Part shown: positions 36,217-46,565 of the stretch, one piece after another
How the letters are laid out: every line of letters begins with the position of its first letter
Position numbering within the stretch: the stretch's first letter is position 1
From: Odobenus rosmarus divergens
Lineage: Eukaryota > Chordata > Mammalia > Carnivora > Odobenidae
NCBI RefSeq assembly: GCF_000321225.1
Contig: NW_004450942.1
Span: 435,459 to 499,458 of the forward strand
Direction of reading: 5' to 3'
Length of the DNA stretch: 64,000 nucleotides
Notes under the pieces: model-generated
The model's database searches: none
What the model was told of the DNA's origin: nothing
The model's input: the letters and a program-made list of their open reading frames with translations, nothing else
Program-made: the position numbers and the translations under genes

Positions 36217-36394
36217 ATCTCTCTCTCTCCCCTCCCCTCCCTTCTCTTCCTCTCCCCTCCCCTCCTCTCCCCTCCCCTCCNNNNNNNNNNNNNNNNNNNN
36301 NNNNNNNNNNNNNNNNNNNNNNNNNNNNNNNNNNNNNNNNNNNNNNNNNNNNNNNNNNNNNNNNTCTCCTCTCCCTCTCCCTCTCCCTCTCCTT
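36217..36394. repeat. Pyrimidine tract (CCCCT/CCCTCT)n with an 84-base assembly gap
   Basis: The sequence is C/T-only on both sides of the N run at 36281-36364: CCCCTCCCCTCC-type on the left and CCCTCTCCCTCT-type on the right. The true length of the tract is unknown. The opposite strand has repeated GGGG runs. Confidence 0.97.
36281..36364. other. Assembly gap (84 N)
   Basis: A run of 84 undetermined bases inside the pyrimidine tract. Open frames on either strand that cross it are meaningless. Confidence 0.99.
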
Positions 36395-36597
36395 TATGTT
36401 TTCTCTGATCAAAGGTGGGGAGAAGTGAGAACTCTGGCTTCGCTCAATGCTGTAAGACAAGCCTGGTTCTCAGAAAATGGGTGCTTTAGGGCAGGTCTGA
36501 TATTCTGCGTCTGAGTCTCCCTGCACTTCTACACTACCTTCCATTCAGGGAGGCCCAACCTCCATCCCCCACATGCTGCAGATTTTATAAATCCCTA

Positions 36598-37005
36598 CCA
36601 CTTGTGATGGTTGATTTCATGCATCCACTTGGCTGGTCCTTTGGTACTCAGTTATAGGTCAAACACCAGTCTAGATGTTATCGTGAAGAATTTTTTTTAA
36701 TGTAATTTCATTGAAACCACTAGGCTCTAAGTAAAGCAGTTATCTTCCATAATTTAAGTGGGTCTCATCCAATCAGTTAAAGGCCTGAAGAGAAAAGACA
36801 GATTCCACAAGGATAAAGGAACTCTGCCTTATAGACTGCTTTTGGACTCAAGCTTTAATATCAACTCTTTCCTGGGCTGCCTCCTTGCCCGGCCTGCCAA
36901 TTTGGGACTGAGCCCCCAAAATCACATAAGTCAATTCCTTAAAATAAAGCTCTCCCAATCTCAGTATCTTCCCTCCCTCCCTCCCTCCCTCTCTCTCTAT
37001 CTCTC

Positions 37006-37050
<45 letters not shown>

Positions 37051-37115
37051 GCGCGCGCGTGCATGCACATACATCCTATTGGTTCTGTTTCTCTGGAGAA
37101 CCCTAATACACCACT
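36598..37115 (+). mobile_element. MLT2-type ERVL solo LTR with 5-bp target duplication
   Basis: The LTR is 36603-37110. It opens TGTGATGGTTGATTTCATG and closes CCCTAATACA. Internal landmarks are 'atccacttggctggtcc', 'gggtctcatccaatcag', 'gtcaattccttaaaataaagc' (with an AATAAA polyadenylation signal) and 'ggttctgtttctctggaga'. The pentanucleotide CCACT flanks both sides (36598-36602, 37111-37115). No internal retroviral sequence is present. Expanded simple repeats fill its 3' part. Confidence 0.9.
36971..37067. repeat. (CCCT)n, (CT)n, (AC)n and (CG)n simple repeats in the LTR
   Basis: The order is CCCT units at 36971-36990, CT-rich text, AC repeats at 37009-37044, then alternating CG/TG at 37044-37067. 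The last two form one long alternating purine-pyrimidine stretch. Confidence 0.95.
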
Positions 37116-37279
37116 CCTCCTCCTTCTAATCACAATGCACAACTCTGGTTCTGGCCCCCCAGGCTTGCTGGGACAATCTGATTAACTATTTCTGGCTGCA
37201 GTATTATTAGATATGAACAGAGTAAGAGATCACCCCTCCAGGAGAACACTCATTGTAGCTAGGGCCCGCATCTGTGTCC

Positions 37280-37438
37280 ATGTACTGATTTTCATCTCAC
37301 AACCTCCCAGATGAGCAAGGAGAGCAAGCATTCATACATCCCTTTTTAAAAATGAGGAAAGTAAGGCCTTGGGAGGTCAAACAGGATACCAAAATTCACA
37401 TGCCTACTGTCAGTCAGAACTCAAACCTATGTTTGTTT
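37280..37438 (-). repeat. MIR SINE remnant, host of an L1 insertion
   Basis: Plus-strand text 'tttttaaaaatgaggaaag', 'ggccttgggaggtcaaac', 'cagtcagaactcaaacc' follows reversed MIR. The L1 at 37439 was inserted at its right end. Confidence 0.65.
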
Positions 37439-37642
37439 TGTTTTGTTTTAATTTTTTTAATTTTTTTATTTTATTATGTTAGTCACCATACAGTACATCA
37501 TTAGTTTTTGATGTAGTGTTCCATGATTCACTGTTTGCATATAACACCCAGTGCTCCATGCAATACGTGCCCTCCTTAATACCCATCACCGAGCTAACCC
37601 TTCCTCCCCACCCCCCTCCCCTCTACAAACCTATGTTTGTTT
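37422..37642 (-). mobile_element. Young 5'-truncated L1 with perfect 17-bp target duplication
   Basis: The inserted segment is 37439-37625, the antisense of a carnivore L1 3' UTR end. It runs T-rich tail, 'tagtcaccatacagtac', 'gatgtagtgttccatgattc', 'aacacccagtgctccatgc', 'gtgccctccttaatacccatc'. The duplication caaacctatgtttgttt is identical at 37422-37438 and 37626-37642. Only about 190 bases were copied. Confidence 0.9.
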
Positions 37643-37764
37643 GTCCTCAATTCTGGCCTCTTTCTGGAGCCTTATTGGTCTGCCCAGAGCCAAGCTCTTG
37701 ACATTACACAGTCTAAAGATGGGACCCTGAGACACAGTGCCAGGCAGGGGGAGAAGCTGAAAAA

Positions 37765-37930
37765 TGTGGCAAAAGAACTGGATTTGGATTAAGTCAGACC
37801 TGTACCCCAACTGTGCTGCTAACTCCCTGTGGAATCTTGCACAGTCATTTTATCCCTCTTGGCCTTGGTTTACCCAACTATAAAATGAGAAGATTGGACT
37901 AATTAGGTGATTAATTTCTAGGAAAGTTAT
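37765..37930 (+). repeat. MIR SINE remnant
   Basis: 'ctggatttggattaagtcag', 'tgctgctaactccctgtgg', 'cacagtcattttatccctc' and 'aactataaaatgagaag' follow MIR in sense. Confidence 0.75.
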
Positions 37931-38022
37931 CTTTCTTTGTGCAGCTTCCAAAGTGTCATGATTAGAGAGAAATGGCTCAGCACCAGGAATAAACTAACCC
38001 AAGGAAGGAACAAAGGTTTCTG

Positions 38023-38043
38023 GTGTGTGTGTGTGTACATGCA

Positions 38044-38080
<37 letters not shown>
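38023..38080. repeat. (TG)n microsatellite, interrupted
   Basis: Two TG arrays are separated by 'acatgcatc'. The second has about 17 units. Confidence 0.95.
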
Positions 38081-38082
<2 letters not shown>

Positions 38083-38804
38083 TTTGTTTTTATCACTTCC
38101 CACTGCCAAGGTCTGTTTTGAGTTTTTCCACCCTTGACACCCGTGTCTGACACATCTCTCCAGCTCATAATGAGCTTTCATTCAAGTCACTGATCAATAG
38201 CAGGAACGAGCAGGTCTGTCTCTCCTGCTTGTTTTCTCTATCTTCAATCTGCCAAGACAGATTAGGCTATTTCCAAGGTCACTCAATATTCAAGGAGAGA
38301 ATGGAAAGGTATCTGTTGGGCTGTTCATAGAACAAGGCTGCCAACAGACAAGATGAGAGCTCAACTGTGTGTTCCATGACAGATTCAATTTACATCAAGG
38401 TCAAAGAGGGTATGTTTTCTTGCTGAACCCTCCCCTATCAGAGTTGCTGGCTAGTCTATCAGCTACCACCTCAGGGTTCCCCCTAATGGAACACTGACTT
38501 ATAAACACAGAGCCAGCCTCACCAGTCAAGAGGTGCTGTGCAATCTTGTGATCTGAGGTGTCCCTTGCTATGCAATCTGCTTTATCATGAGATATTCATC
38601 ACTGGACGTTAGTGCAGGACACAGCACAGAACCCCTTTCCTTACCAGTCCTGGCATTTTTGTTGCAATAGCTAAGTCTAATCTCTTGACAGGTACTTATA
38701 TTCACCCAATCACCTCTATGCAGTGCTTGTAGAGAAAGCATCTGTTCAGTATCTACCTTTGAATATGTGCACAGAAGTTTCCTGGTTCAGGAAAACAACA
38801 CAAT
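38081..38804. other. Unassigned sequence
   Basis: No named repeat or gene recognised. Confidence 0.4.
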
Positions 38805-39037
38805 AAGTATGGTGTTACCCGGGCGCCTGAGTGGCTCAATCAGTTAAGCGTCTGCCTTCAGCTCAGGTCATGATCCCAGAGTCCTGGGATAGAGCCTTGC
38901 ATAGGCTCCTTGCTCCACAGGGAATCTGCTTCTCCCTCTCCCTCTACCCCTCCCCCTGCTTGTGCTCTCTCTCTCTCTCTCTCTCTCACTCTCTCTCTCA
39001 AATAAATAAAATATTTTTTAAAAAGTATGGTGTTGCC
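38805..39037 (+). mobile_element. Can-SINE with expanded (TC)n
   Basis: The body is 38820-39022, starting 'cgggcgcctgagtggctc'. A CT array expands its 3' part at about 38967-38999. The duplication is aagtatggtgttacc (38805-38819) against aagtatggtgttgcc (39023-39037), one mismatch. Confidence 0.95.
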
Positions 39038-39181
39038 ATATTTCCCCAATTATTTGTGAGGAAACTAGGAAAATAAAACACAGAAGATCTCAATTTTAAA
39101 ACCTATAAACATTTGTTTAAAAACTGTAAAGATGAAACCCAGGTTGCAACACACACACTTGGAGAGCCTGACTTGACTCTT

Positions 39182-39595
39182 GTTCTGGGTTGAATTGTGT
39201 CTCCACGAAAAGTCATATGTTGAAGTCCTAACCCCCAGCACCTCAAAATGTAACTGCATATGGAGTTTAAAGTACACCTTTAAAGAGGTAATTAAATGAA
39301 AATGATGTCATTAGGGTGAGCTCCAATCTAATATGACTGGTGATCTTATATGAAGAGAAAATTTAGACACAGTCACATATAGAAGGAAGATTGTATGAAG
39401 ACACAAAAGATGGCCATCTACAAACCAGAGAGAGAGGCCTGAAACACACACTCCTCTCAAGGCCCTCAGAAGGAACTGACCCTTCCGACACTATGATCTC
39501 AGATTTCTGGCTTTCAGAACTGTGAGAAAATTACTTTCTGTTGTTTAAGCCACCCAATCTGTGGTACTTTGTTACAGCAGCCTAGCTAACTCATA
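39182..39595 (+). mobile_element. MLT1-type MaLR solo LTR
   Basis: It opens TGTTCTGGGTTGAATTGTG. Landmarks are 'catatgttgaagtcctaac', 'aatatgactggtgatctta', 'agaaggaactgaccc', 'gaactgtgagaaaatta' and 'gtttaagccacccaatctg', with a degenerate end near 39594. It has the same orientation and general type as the LTR at 30646. No internal viral sequence is attached. Confidence 0.87.
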
Positions 39596-39759
39596 AAACT
39601 CTCTCTGAAGACACTGTAACATTTGCCGAATACCTTAAGGCACAGATTTGGATGTAGGGACCCTTCTCTGAAGAGGTTTACAATGCCAATAAATATGGTC
39701 AGTGTTTCAAAATATATGCTTTCCAGAGGGGAAAAATGTAAATATAATATGCACATATG

Positions 39760-39803
39760 AGAGAAGAGAAAAGAAAGAGAGAGAGAGAAAGAGAAAGAGA
39801 GGC
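39760..39803. repeat. GA-rich simple repeat
   Basis: Short GA/GAAA tract. Confidence 0.85.
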
Positions 39804-39894
39804 ACTTTCTCCTAATCCTTTATTTTCTATGATACTCTGAAGTTGTCAAACCTGGCTCTGAAGCACAGTACTTTTCAGGAACAGTCTTTGGTGT

Positions 39895-40070
39895 TGTTAA
39901 GAGATTCATTAAACCATTCTACAGATATTTATTTGATGTTCCCTATATTCCACCAGGAACTGGGTATGAACTAAATCCCTACTGTCATTGAGTTTTCATT
40001 CTAGGAAGGGAGATAGGTGAAAAAGAAGTGAATACATAAGCTATGGAGAAAAACAAATCGGGGAAAAGGG
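39895..40070 (-). mobile_element. L2 LINE, left part of a split antisense copy
   Basis: 'ttctacagatatttatttgatg', 'ccaggaactgggtatgaac' and 'cattgagttttcattctagg' type text is the reversed L2 end. Its continuation is 40752-40990. Confidence 0.6.
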
Positions 40071-40751
40071 TTGAATTGTTGAGAGCTGTCACCTTAGACA
40101 GAGTAGCTAGGGCATGCTGATTATTGACCCACGGTCTCTGTGCTCTATTCTAGTCCTTCCAGGATCAGCTCTGAAAAGCAGGGGGCTGGAAGCTTGCAAA
40201 GTACATTTCCAAGATCCCCTTGCTGCCGGCACTAGCTAGGTTCTGCCAATGCTCCCTCTGCCAATGGGAGGCAGTGATGGGAGCCTGGAAGGCAGAAGGG
40301 AAGGCAGAAGCAATGTTCTTTCTGCTTCTAGTGGTGCTTTAAGCAACTGTAGCTGCCAAGGTGGAGTTGGGGGTGGGAGGGCATTTGAGTGCCTGATCAG
40401 ACAGAGTGATACCAAGAGCAGTAGCCACAGAGCAGTTAACGGCTCTGGCTCTGGCAGTGGTAACGCCAGGACCAGGTCTCTTCTAGCTCCCAAGCACCAA
40501 TGGGAGTGAAGACTCTGGTCTTGCTGCAAGGCAGTGGCAGTGTGGACCCAGCAGCATCCAATTCTGTGGCCGAGCAGGAAGAGGCTCTGGGTTATACCAT
40601 TTCCCCTTTTCTCCTCCAGCCCCCCAAGTGTTGTGAATCTCTGTGTAGGCCCACATATCCCTTCTGCATCTCCAGGCTTTTGATTTGCAACCAATCTCTA
40701 TTACATTCTCTGTTTGAAAAACCTAGTTGTTCCTGTGTTTCTAACTAGACA
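40071..40751. other. Unassigned insert, LTR-like, between two L2 halves
   Basis: The 680 bases separate L2 pieces that would otherwise join. Phrases such as 'ttctgccaatgctccctctgcc' split near 40233-40262 and a T-rich end before 40745 recall an old LTR-type mammalian repeat. I cannot name it. The 152-codon minus-strand frame at 40236-40694, the longest here, lies wholly in this insert and shows no domain; GC richness alone could keep it open. Confidence 0.35.
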
Positions 40752-40990
40752 ATGACCAGGACAATAGGTCTCACTGAGAAGGTGACCTTTGAGTTAGGGA
40801 TGTGAAGAAAACAGAGTGAGATCTGGGCCTCTCTGGGGGAGAAGCATCCCAGGCAGAGGGAAGAGTGAGTGCCAAGGTTCCAAGTGGGAGCATATCTGGT
40901 ATTTTCAGGGAACGGCGAGGAGGTCAGGGGAGATGAAGCAGAGTAATGAAGGGAGAGAAGAGCAGAAAATGAGATTAGAAAGAACCGGAT
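40752..40990 (-). mobile_element. L2 LINE, right part of a split antisense copy
   Basis: 'gagaaggtgacctttgag', 'gagaagcatcccaggcagag' and 'gtgagtgccaaggttcc' follow the reversed L2 3' region. Confidence 0.65.
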
Positions 40991-41026
40991 CATGAGGCTA
41001 CTGAGATGATGCTATTACCCTAAAAA

Positions 41027-41090
<64 letters not shown>

Positions 41091-41140
41091 AAAAAGAACC
41101 GGATTCCGAGGCTACTGAGATGATGCTATTACCCTAAAAA

Positions 41141-41200
<60 letters not shown>

Positions 41201-41211
41201 AAAAAAAAAAA
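40981..41211. repeat. 114-bp tandem duplication carrying two (GAAA)n arrays
   Basis: The unit starts 'agaaccggat' at 40981 and again at 41095. Each unit holds 'gctactgagatgatgct' and a GAAA array (41029-41091 and 41143-41205). The unique parts differ at three adjacent-region bases (catg versus tccg) and the arrays have nearly the same length. Confidence 0.95.
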
Positions 41212-41354
41212 TCCAAGATCCCCTACTGAATATGTGGAAAGGGAGAGAATAACAAAGTTGGGAGTCATTATAATTCTGAGTGGATACTGGAGCCCAGTGT
41301 ATGCCTGTTCCAATGTCATAAAAATGGAGAAACCATGGGAACTATGATTTAAAA

Positions 41355-41581
41355 CAGGCTCCTTGTAGACTATAACCCACAGGCCAAATCCAGCCCACCA
41401 CCAAATCCAGTTTTTGTAAATAAAGTTTTACTGGAACATAGCCACACCCATTCACTTACATATTGCATATGGTGGTATTTGCACAACAATGGTATAGCTA
41501 AGTACTTGAAAGGGAGACTTCATGGACCACAAAGCCTAAAATATTTACTCTTTCCTTTATAGAAAAAGTTTGCCAACCCTG
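41355..41581 (-). mobile_element. hAT-Charlie-type element, second copy
   Basis: It follows the element at 7128-7352 in reverse: 'gtttttgtaaataaagttttac', 'ttcacttacatattgcatatgg', 'cacaaagcctaaaatatttac' and 'agtttgccaaccctg'. The 8-bp duplication is not recognisable. Confidence 0.8.
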
Positions 41582-41794
41582 ACATGGAGAGTTAGTCATC
41601 TCAGTGGATAAAGGAGAAGTGATTTCAGAATAGGAAAATAACCATATATGGTTAGTAAAAAATTTTGACCTACATAATGTAGAGTCTTGGTATAAAGTAA
41701 GCAGAAGGATCATAAAATAGAAACCTCCAAGTATCACATCATAAAATTTTTCACCTACTTTTTCTTTCACCTACTTTTAAAAAAAAGTAGATTC

Positions 41795-42095
41795 CGACCT
41801 ATAAATACAAAGAACAAACTGATGGCTGCCAGAGGAGAGGGAGGTGGGGGGATGGGCAAGATGGCTCAAGGCAAGTAGAAGATACAAGATTCCAATTATG
41901 GAATGAATAAGTCACGGTGATGAAAGGCACAGCCTAGGGAATATAGTCAGTGGTATTGTAATAGTGTTGTATGGTGACAGATGGGAGCTACACTTTGATG
42001 ATCATAGCATAACGTATAGAGTTGGCAAATAACTATGTTGTACCCCTGAAACCAATGTAACATAGGGTATCAACTATGCTCAAATAAAAAAAAAT
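41795..42095 (+). mobile_element. L1 LINE 3' UTR fragment
   Basis: 'aacaaactgatggctgccag', 'ggaatatagtcagtggtatt' and 'gtacccctgaaaccaatg' followed by an A-rich end match the L1 3' UTR text also seen at 18180-18440. Confidence 0.85.
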
Positions 42096-42479
42096 TTTTT
42101 TCACCTAAAAGCAGTCTGGATACTGTCAGGAAAGTATCAACGAGTAGTAGGCAGTGACTGAGGCAATGAAGAGAGGCACTAAAATCAGTCATTGGTATGA
42201 TCTCTTGAGCAAGATGACACCTGCTTAATCAGAACATAACAAAACAAAAGCCAATAGATACCCAATAGAGTGCTGGAAATTCAGCAATGCTTGACAAAAG
42301 AAAGCTTCACATGGTTGGAAATCCCAACCTAATCCTAAACCTAGGACAGGGGAAGGGAGAAATGCTTCTGTAGTTCTCACTCTATGCCCCCATCCCACAT
42401 CTTCCCAAAATGAGCACTCTCCATCCACTTCATCTTTCCTTCTTTTTGCCCGGGTCATACCCCACCCTGAACACTAAGG

Positions 42480-43350
42480 TAGAATAGCAAAATTTGTCTT
42501 TGAATATGTAAATTTAGCTCCTAATTTTCTTGAAATGTACAGAACCAGAAACTAACATTTGCATTTCAGTCTCCAGATTCCCACAGACCTTGATGAGCCA
42601 AGAGGCAGTTAACACAAGCATTCCTGAGTAAACTCAGTTTTCTATTGGCAAATAAATCTTTTTATATTAAGGTGAAACAATAATAATCATTTTAAACAAT
42701 CATGTGGAGTGTGATTACAAAATAGCTCATTTGGAAAGAACATTATCAGCTTATGCGATCATTGGAGAGTCTAAGACGGAAGGTGCTACAGATAAAACCA
42801 ACTGTTATGGGGCTTTGTTATTTCCACAGCACATGGAGGCAAAATTCACATTTTAATACTGTAATGAGAAAACAATGCAAATTCTGATTAAGTAAAAAGA
42901 GCACTTGTTACAGCCAAACGCAATGTTTCTCATATCCTTGCTGGCATTGAGGAAGAATCATGAGAGAGGTTTGTAAACTCCCGGGGCTCCTCAGGTACCA
43001 TTCAGTTCTGTGCACTCACATTCTGAGCACGCTCCCTTTGATGGCTGGGTAATAGCAAAGGTTTGCTAGCAAATGCAAACAATTACATTTTGCAGTACTT
43101 CATTCACTTGCTATTTACCCAAGGTTTCCGGAAAGCAGAATTCCATCTGGCCCCGTCTAAGTCATGCTGAGCTCATTTCAATGGCGAGTTTTCCAGAACA
43201 CTATATCCTCCCTGACTTGGGCTTATTGGTAAAATGTCAAGACTGAGTTACTCAACCTTCAGAAGAGTCAGGAGCATTGAGTACTCTTGCCAAGGTATGG
43301 CTGTATTCCTTCTGAGTACATAGCAACTCCTAGAATAATAAAGAAAGAAC
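42480..43350. other. Repeat-poor, AT-rich block with octamer motifs; candidate regulatory element
   Basis: No transposon is recognised. Perfect POU octamers occur at 42557-42564 (ATTTGCAT, reverse) and 42875-42882 (ATGCAAAT), plus a seven-of-eight match at 43073-43080. A 12-bp palindrome TTTGCTAGCAAA is at 43062-43073. Function is inferred from motif density only. Confidence 0.35.
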
Positions 43351-43354
43351 TAGC

Positions 43355-43475
43355 ATTCATTTATTCAACAAACAGTAAATGAACCCCTTCCTGGTACCAG
43401 ATGCTGTTCTAGGTGCCAGAGATACAATTATGAGATAACAGTTGGGATTCTTCCTGCATGGAATTTCATATCCAA
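43355..43475 (-). repeat. L2 3' end fragment
   Basis: 'tcatttattcaacaaacag' and 'gatgctgttctaggtgccag' with 'agatacaattatgag' form the reversed L2 terminus. Confidence 0.7.
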
Positions 43476-43869
43476 CAGAAATGGGAAAGATAGGTCATCA
43501 TCAGATCAATGGTTTTATGAAAAGATGTACCAAAAACTGTTTCTTTCTGCATATGGCAACCATCCCCTTTAACCTTATTTATACAAGGACAAATATTATT
43601 TATCCTTCTTTTATAATAAAGTTATAGGTAATTTTGAGCAAAGCCTTTATCCAAATCATGAATTTTTGACATCTGGACCAATGCAACCTAACTCCTCATT
43701 GCACTGGTAAATGTAATATCTACTTTCTGAACTATCCATGAACATTTTTTCAGCCCGTGTAGTTTTTTCCCTGCTGCCACACACATCAGGCTTGCTTCTG
43801 CACAAAACAGAAATTGTGGATGCTTGGAGAATATATTCCCTTCTGCATCATCAGCCTTTCCCACCTTTA
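43476..43869. other. Unassigned sequence
   Basis: No named repeat or gene recognised. Confidence 0.4.
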
Positions 43870-44800
43870 TTCTCTTACCTTCTATTCCCTCATTAGCCCA
43901 GTAAACCCTGGCTTCTGCCCCTGTCTTGCCAGTTGACTATTGCCAAATTTATTAATAACTTCCATGTTGCTTAAATGCTAAATGCAATAGATCTGTGTCA
44001 TTCCTCAGTTTCCTGATCTTTTTAGCTGCATTCAATAGAGCTGACCACTCTGCCCTAGCCTTGTCTTCCATGGCACTGCATCTGTGTAGTTCTCCTCTTA
44101 CCTTCTTGGTATCCTTTGCTAATTCCCCTTTAAATATTGATATTCCCCAAGGATGTCTCCACAACCTTTCCTCCTGGCTTCATATTTTGTCTCCTAGCTT
44201 CTATTACCATCTCAGTAATAATGACTTTAAAATTTATGTGTCCAGCTCATGCCTCTCCTCTGAGCTAAAAAAAAATATGCTCAATTGTCTACTTAACATT
44301 TCCCTATATATTACAAGTACTGCAAAATCACATATCTAAAACTAAACTTGTGATCCAATTCTCCAAAGTCCTCTGTCTCCATGAACAGCACCACCAGTTG
44401 TTACAAACTAGAAACTTCAAATTCGATATTCCTACTTCCTTACCCATCACATCCCAGTCAATGTCAAGAGTTATTAATTCTGCTTCCTAAATAACTCTAT
44501 GAACTATCCAAAGTTTGTGTCATATCCACTAACACCCCATTGGCTAAAGCCAAGCCCTGAATCAAGAAGCAGGACTGTCATTCCTCCACTGGAAATCTAC
44601 AGGGAAAAAGCCATGAATATGTAGATGGTTGAAAAACTGAGGCTAAGGATGCAATCTACTCCCCCACACTGACCTGACATCCACTTGAACACAGTCCTAG
44701 TAACCCATATACAGAACAGCTTGGAAACACACTAGCAGTCCCTCTCCCCTTATTCTCTTCAGTCTTTTAACTGCTTCCTGTCTGGTCTCAACTTCACAAA
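43870..44800 (+). mobile_element. L2 LINE fossil with recognisable reverse-transcriptase motifs
   Basis: In the frame opening at 43995 the translation keeps the order of L2 reverse-transcriptase blocks: AAFNRADHS (L2 type SAAFDTVDHS, motif A region), DIPQG (the GVPQG block), then SNNDFKIYVSS at 44214-44246 in place of the catalytic Y-A-D-D block. Two of the four YADD residues, including the first aspartate, are changed, so it could not be active. The text near 44360-44440 continues into the conserved L2 region downstream, and 'aactgcttcctgtctggtct' near 44770 marks the next L2 block. It is a pseudogene of ORF2, not a host gene. Confidence 0.7.
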
Positions 44801-44964
44801 GAGCTTCACACAACATGGTTCATGATGACTATTTCATGACAAAGACTAAAAAAACGGTCAGTGTTTTGATCTTCTCTAAGATACGTGGCTATCTCTAGGC
44901 AAAGAGGAATTTGTTTTAAAAGCAAACAAATAATAGGAGGGTTGTGTACCATTTTGGTGTTACC

Positions 44965-45132
44965 TGTGCCCTTGTGCCAAGTGTGTTCCATGGACCAGCA
45001 GCTTGGGCATCACCCACAGGCTTGTTAGAAATGCAGAACCTCAGCCTCTGCCCCAGATCTACCGCAAGAAAACCTGCCTTTTAAGATTCCCCAGGTGATT
45101 TGTATGTGTATTAAAGTTTGAGAAACACTAAA
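44965..45132 (-). mobile_element. MER5A-type hAT element
   Basis: 'gtgtgttccatggaccagcag', 'ggcttgttagaaatgcag', 'ttccccaggtgatttg' and 'agtttgagaaacacta' follow MER5A reversed. Confidence 0.8.
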
Positions 45133-45859
45133 CCATGCCATGATTCCTTCAAATTCAGGGGGAGACCAAGAGGTTACTTTGGAAATGATGATGACCAAAA
45201 TTGGATATAACCCGTTTCCATTCCTTATAGGCACAGAAATGGACAGCAAACAGCAATGTGGCTGTTGCTATTAGATTATTAGACCCAAGGCTTTAGTTTT
45301 CATAATCTCCCATGGGAAAGGGGATGGTGTGTTCCTTGGTGAACAGTCTATTTCTTTTGAAATCCCAAAACTTCAAATAAATTACAAGAAAGGTCAGACT
45401 GAAAATTAAAGCTATAATTTTATTGGGTGACTCCTCTCAGGCAGACAAAGCTGTTTTTCTTCACTGCATCACTTTTATTGAATTTCTGGGTTATTTAAAA
45501 AGAAAAAAAAAGGTATGCCCAGAGTGAATGAGCATACAGTCTGTTGAGTGAAGAAAAAGTATAAAAGATTCTCATTAACTGTGAAATACTAGTTTATGAT
45601 GAATGGCAAAAATAACTCACAAACCATGTAGAAAAGACAAGCACCCAAGCAACTTTCTTTTGTAGGAGTAATATAGACAGGAAATATGAAAAAGAAAGTG
45701 TATTTTCAAACATCTACTCATCCAGAGTGTAAGGAGAAATGTGCTACGTGTAATTTGGACAAAATATATACATCTGTAAAAGTTTGCTGTGCCCTCTGTA
45801 ATTCATTCCTCTCTCCATCCCTGTCCCCAGGCAACCACTGCTCTGCCTTCTGTCATTAT
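45133..45859. other. Unassigned sequence
   Basis: No named repeat or gene recognised before the L1. The start of the L1 could reach back to about 45790. Confidence 0.4.
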
Positions 45860-46565
45860 AGATTGGCTTGCTTGTATTTTTAGAATTTTATATAAATGAA
45901 ATCATATATTACATATTCTTTTTCTTGCTTTGGCCTCTTTCACTCGGCAAATGATTTTGAGACTCATCCCTGTTGTCGTATGCAACTGTAGTTGATTCCT
46001 TTTTATTGCTGAGCAGTTTTCCTTTGGTATGCCATCATCTGTTAATGGACACCTGGGTCATTTTCATCCAGGGTATTAGAAGTAAAGTTGGCATGGAAAT
46101 GTGGGGCTGGGGCCTTGTAAGGACGTATGTGTTGGTCTTTCTTGGGTAAGTACCTAAGAGTGGAATGGCGGGGTCGTGGGGTAAGCATATGTTTTACGCT
46201 TTAAAAAAGCACTGTCAAACCTCTCTTGATGTGGTTGTACCATTTTGTATTCCCACCAGCAGGGTAGGAGAATTCTGGTTCCTCACATCTTTATGAACAC
46301 TTAGTATGGTCAGTCTTTTTCATCTTAGCCATTTTAATGGGTGTGTAGTGTTACCACTCTGTGGTTTTAATTTGCATTTCCCTAATAATTACCCTGACCA
46401 TCCTTTCATATTCTTATTGCCCATCACTATAGCCTATTTTTAAAATGTCTATTCAGATATTTAGCTTGTCTTCGTGGAGTTACTTTGCTTTTTATTATCA
46501 AGTTATATGAATTTGCTGTATATTCTGGATACACGTCATTTGTCTGTTATATAGTATAAAATAAG
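45860..46565 (-). mobile_element. Old L1 (L1M-type) 3' region, antisense
   Basis: Plus-strand landmarks are 'ggttgtaccattttgtattcc', 'ccaccagcagggtagg', 'catcttagccattttaatggg', 'aatttgcatttccctaataa' and 'tattctggatacacgtcatttg'. These are the reversed old L1 3' end text shared across placental mammals. Confidence 0.85.

Noticed and set aside
36059..36514. Open frames on both strands across the gap
   Set aside because: They depend on undetermined bases and on a simple pyrimidine tract.
36758..37129. 123-codon plus-strand frame
   Set aside because: It lies in the ERVL-type LTR and reads AC repeats as Thr-His repeats.
40236..40694. Longest open frame (152 codons, minus strand)
   Set aside because: It lies wholly within a GC-rich LTR-like insert splitting an L2. 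It shows no domain, signal or conserved pattern and is Leu/Pro/Ser-rich as expected from composition.
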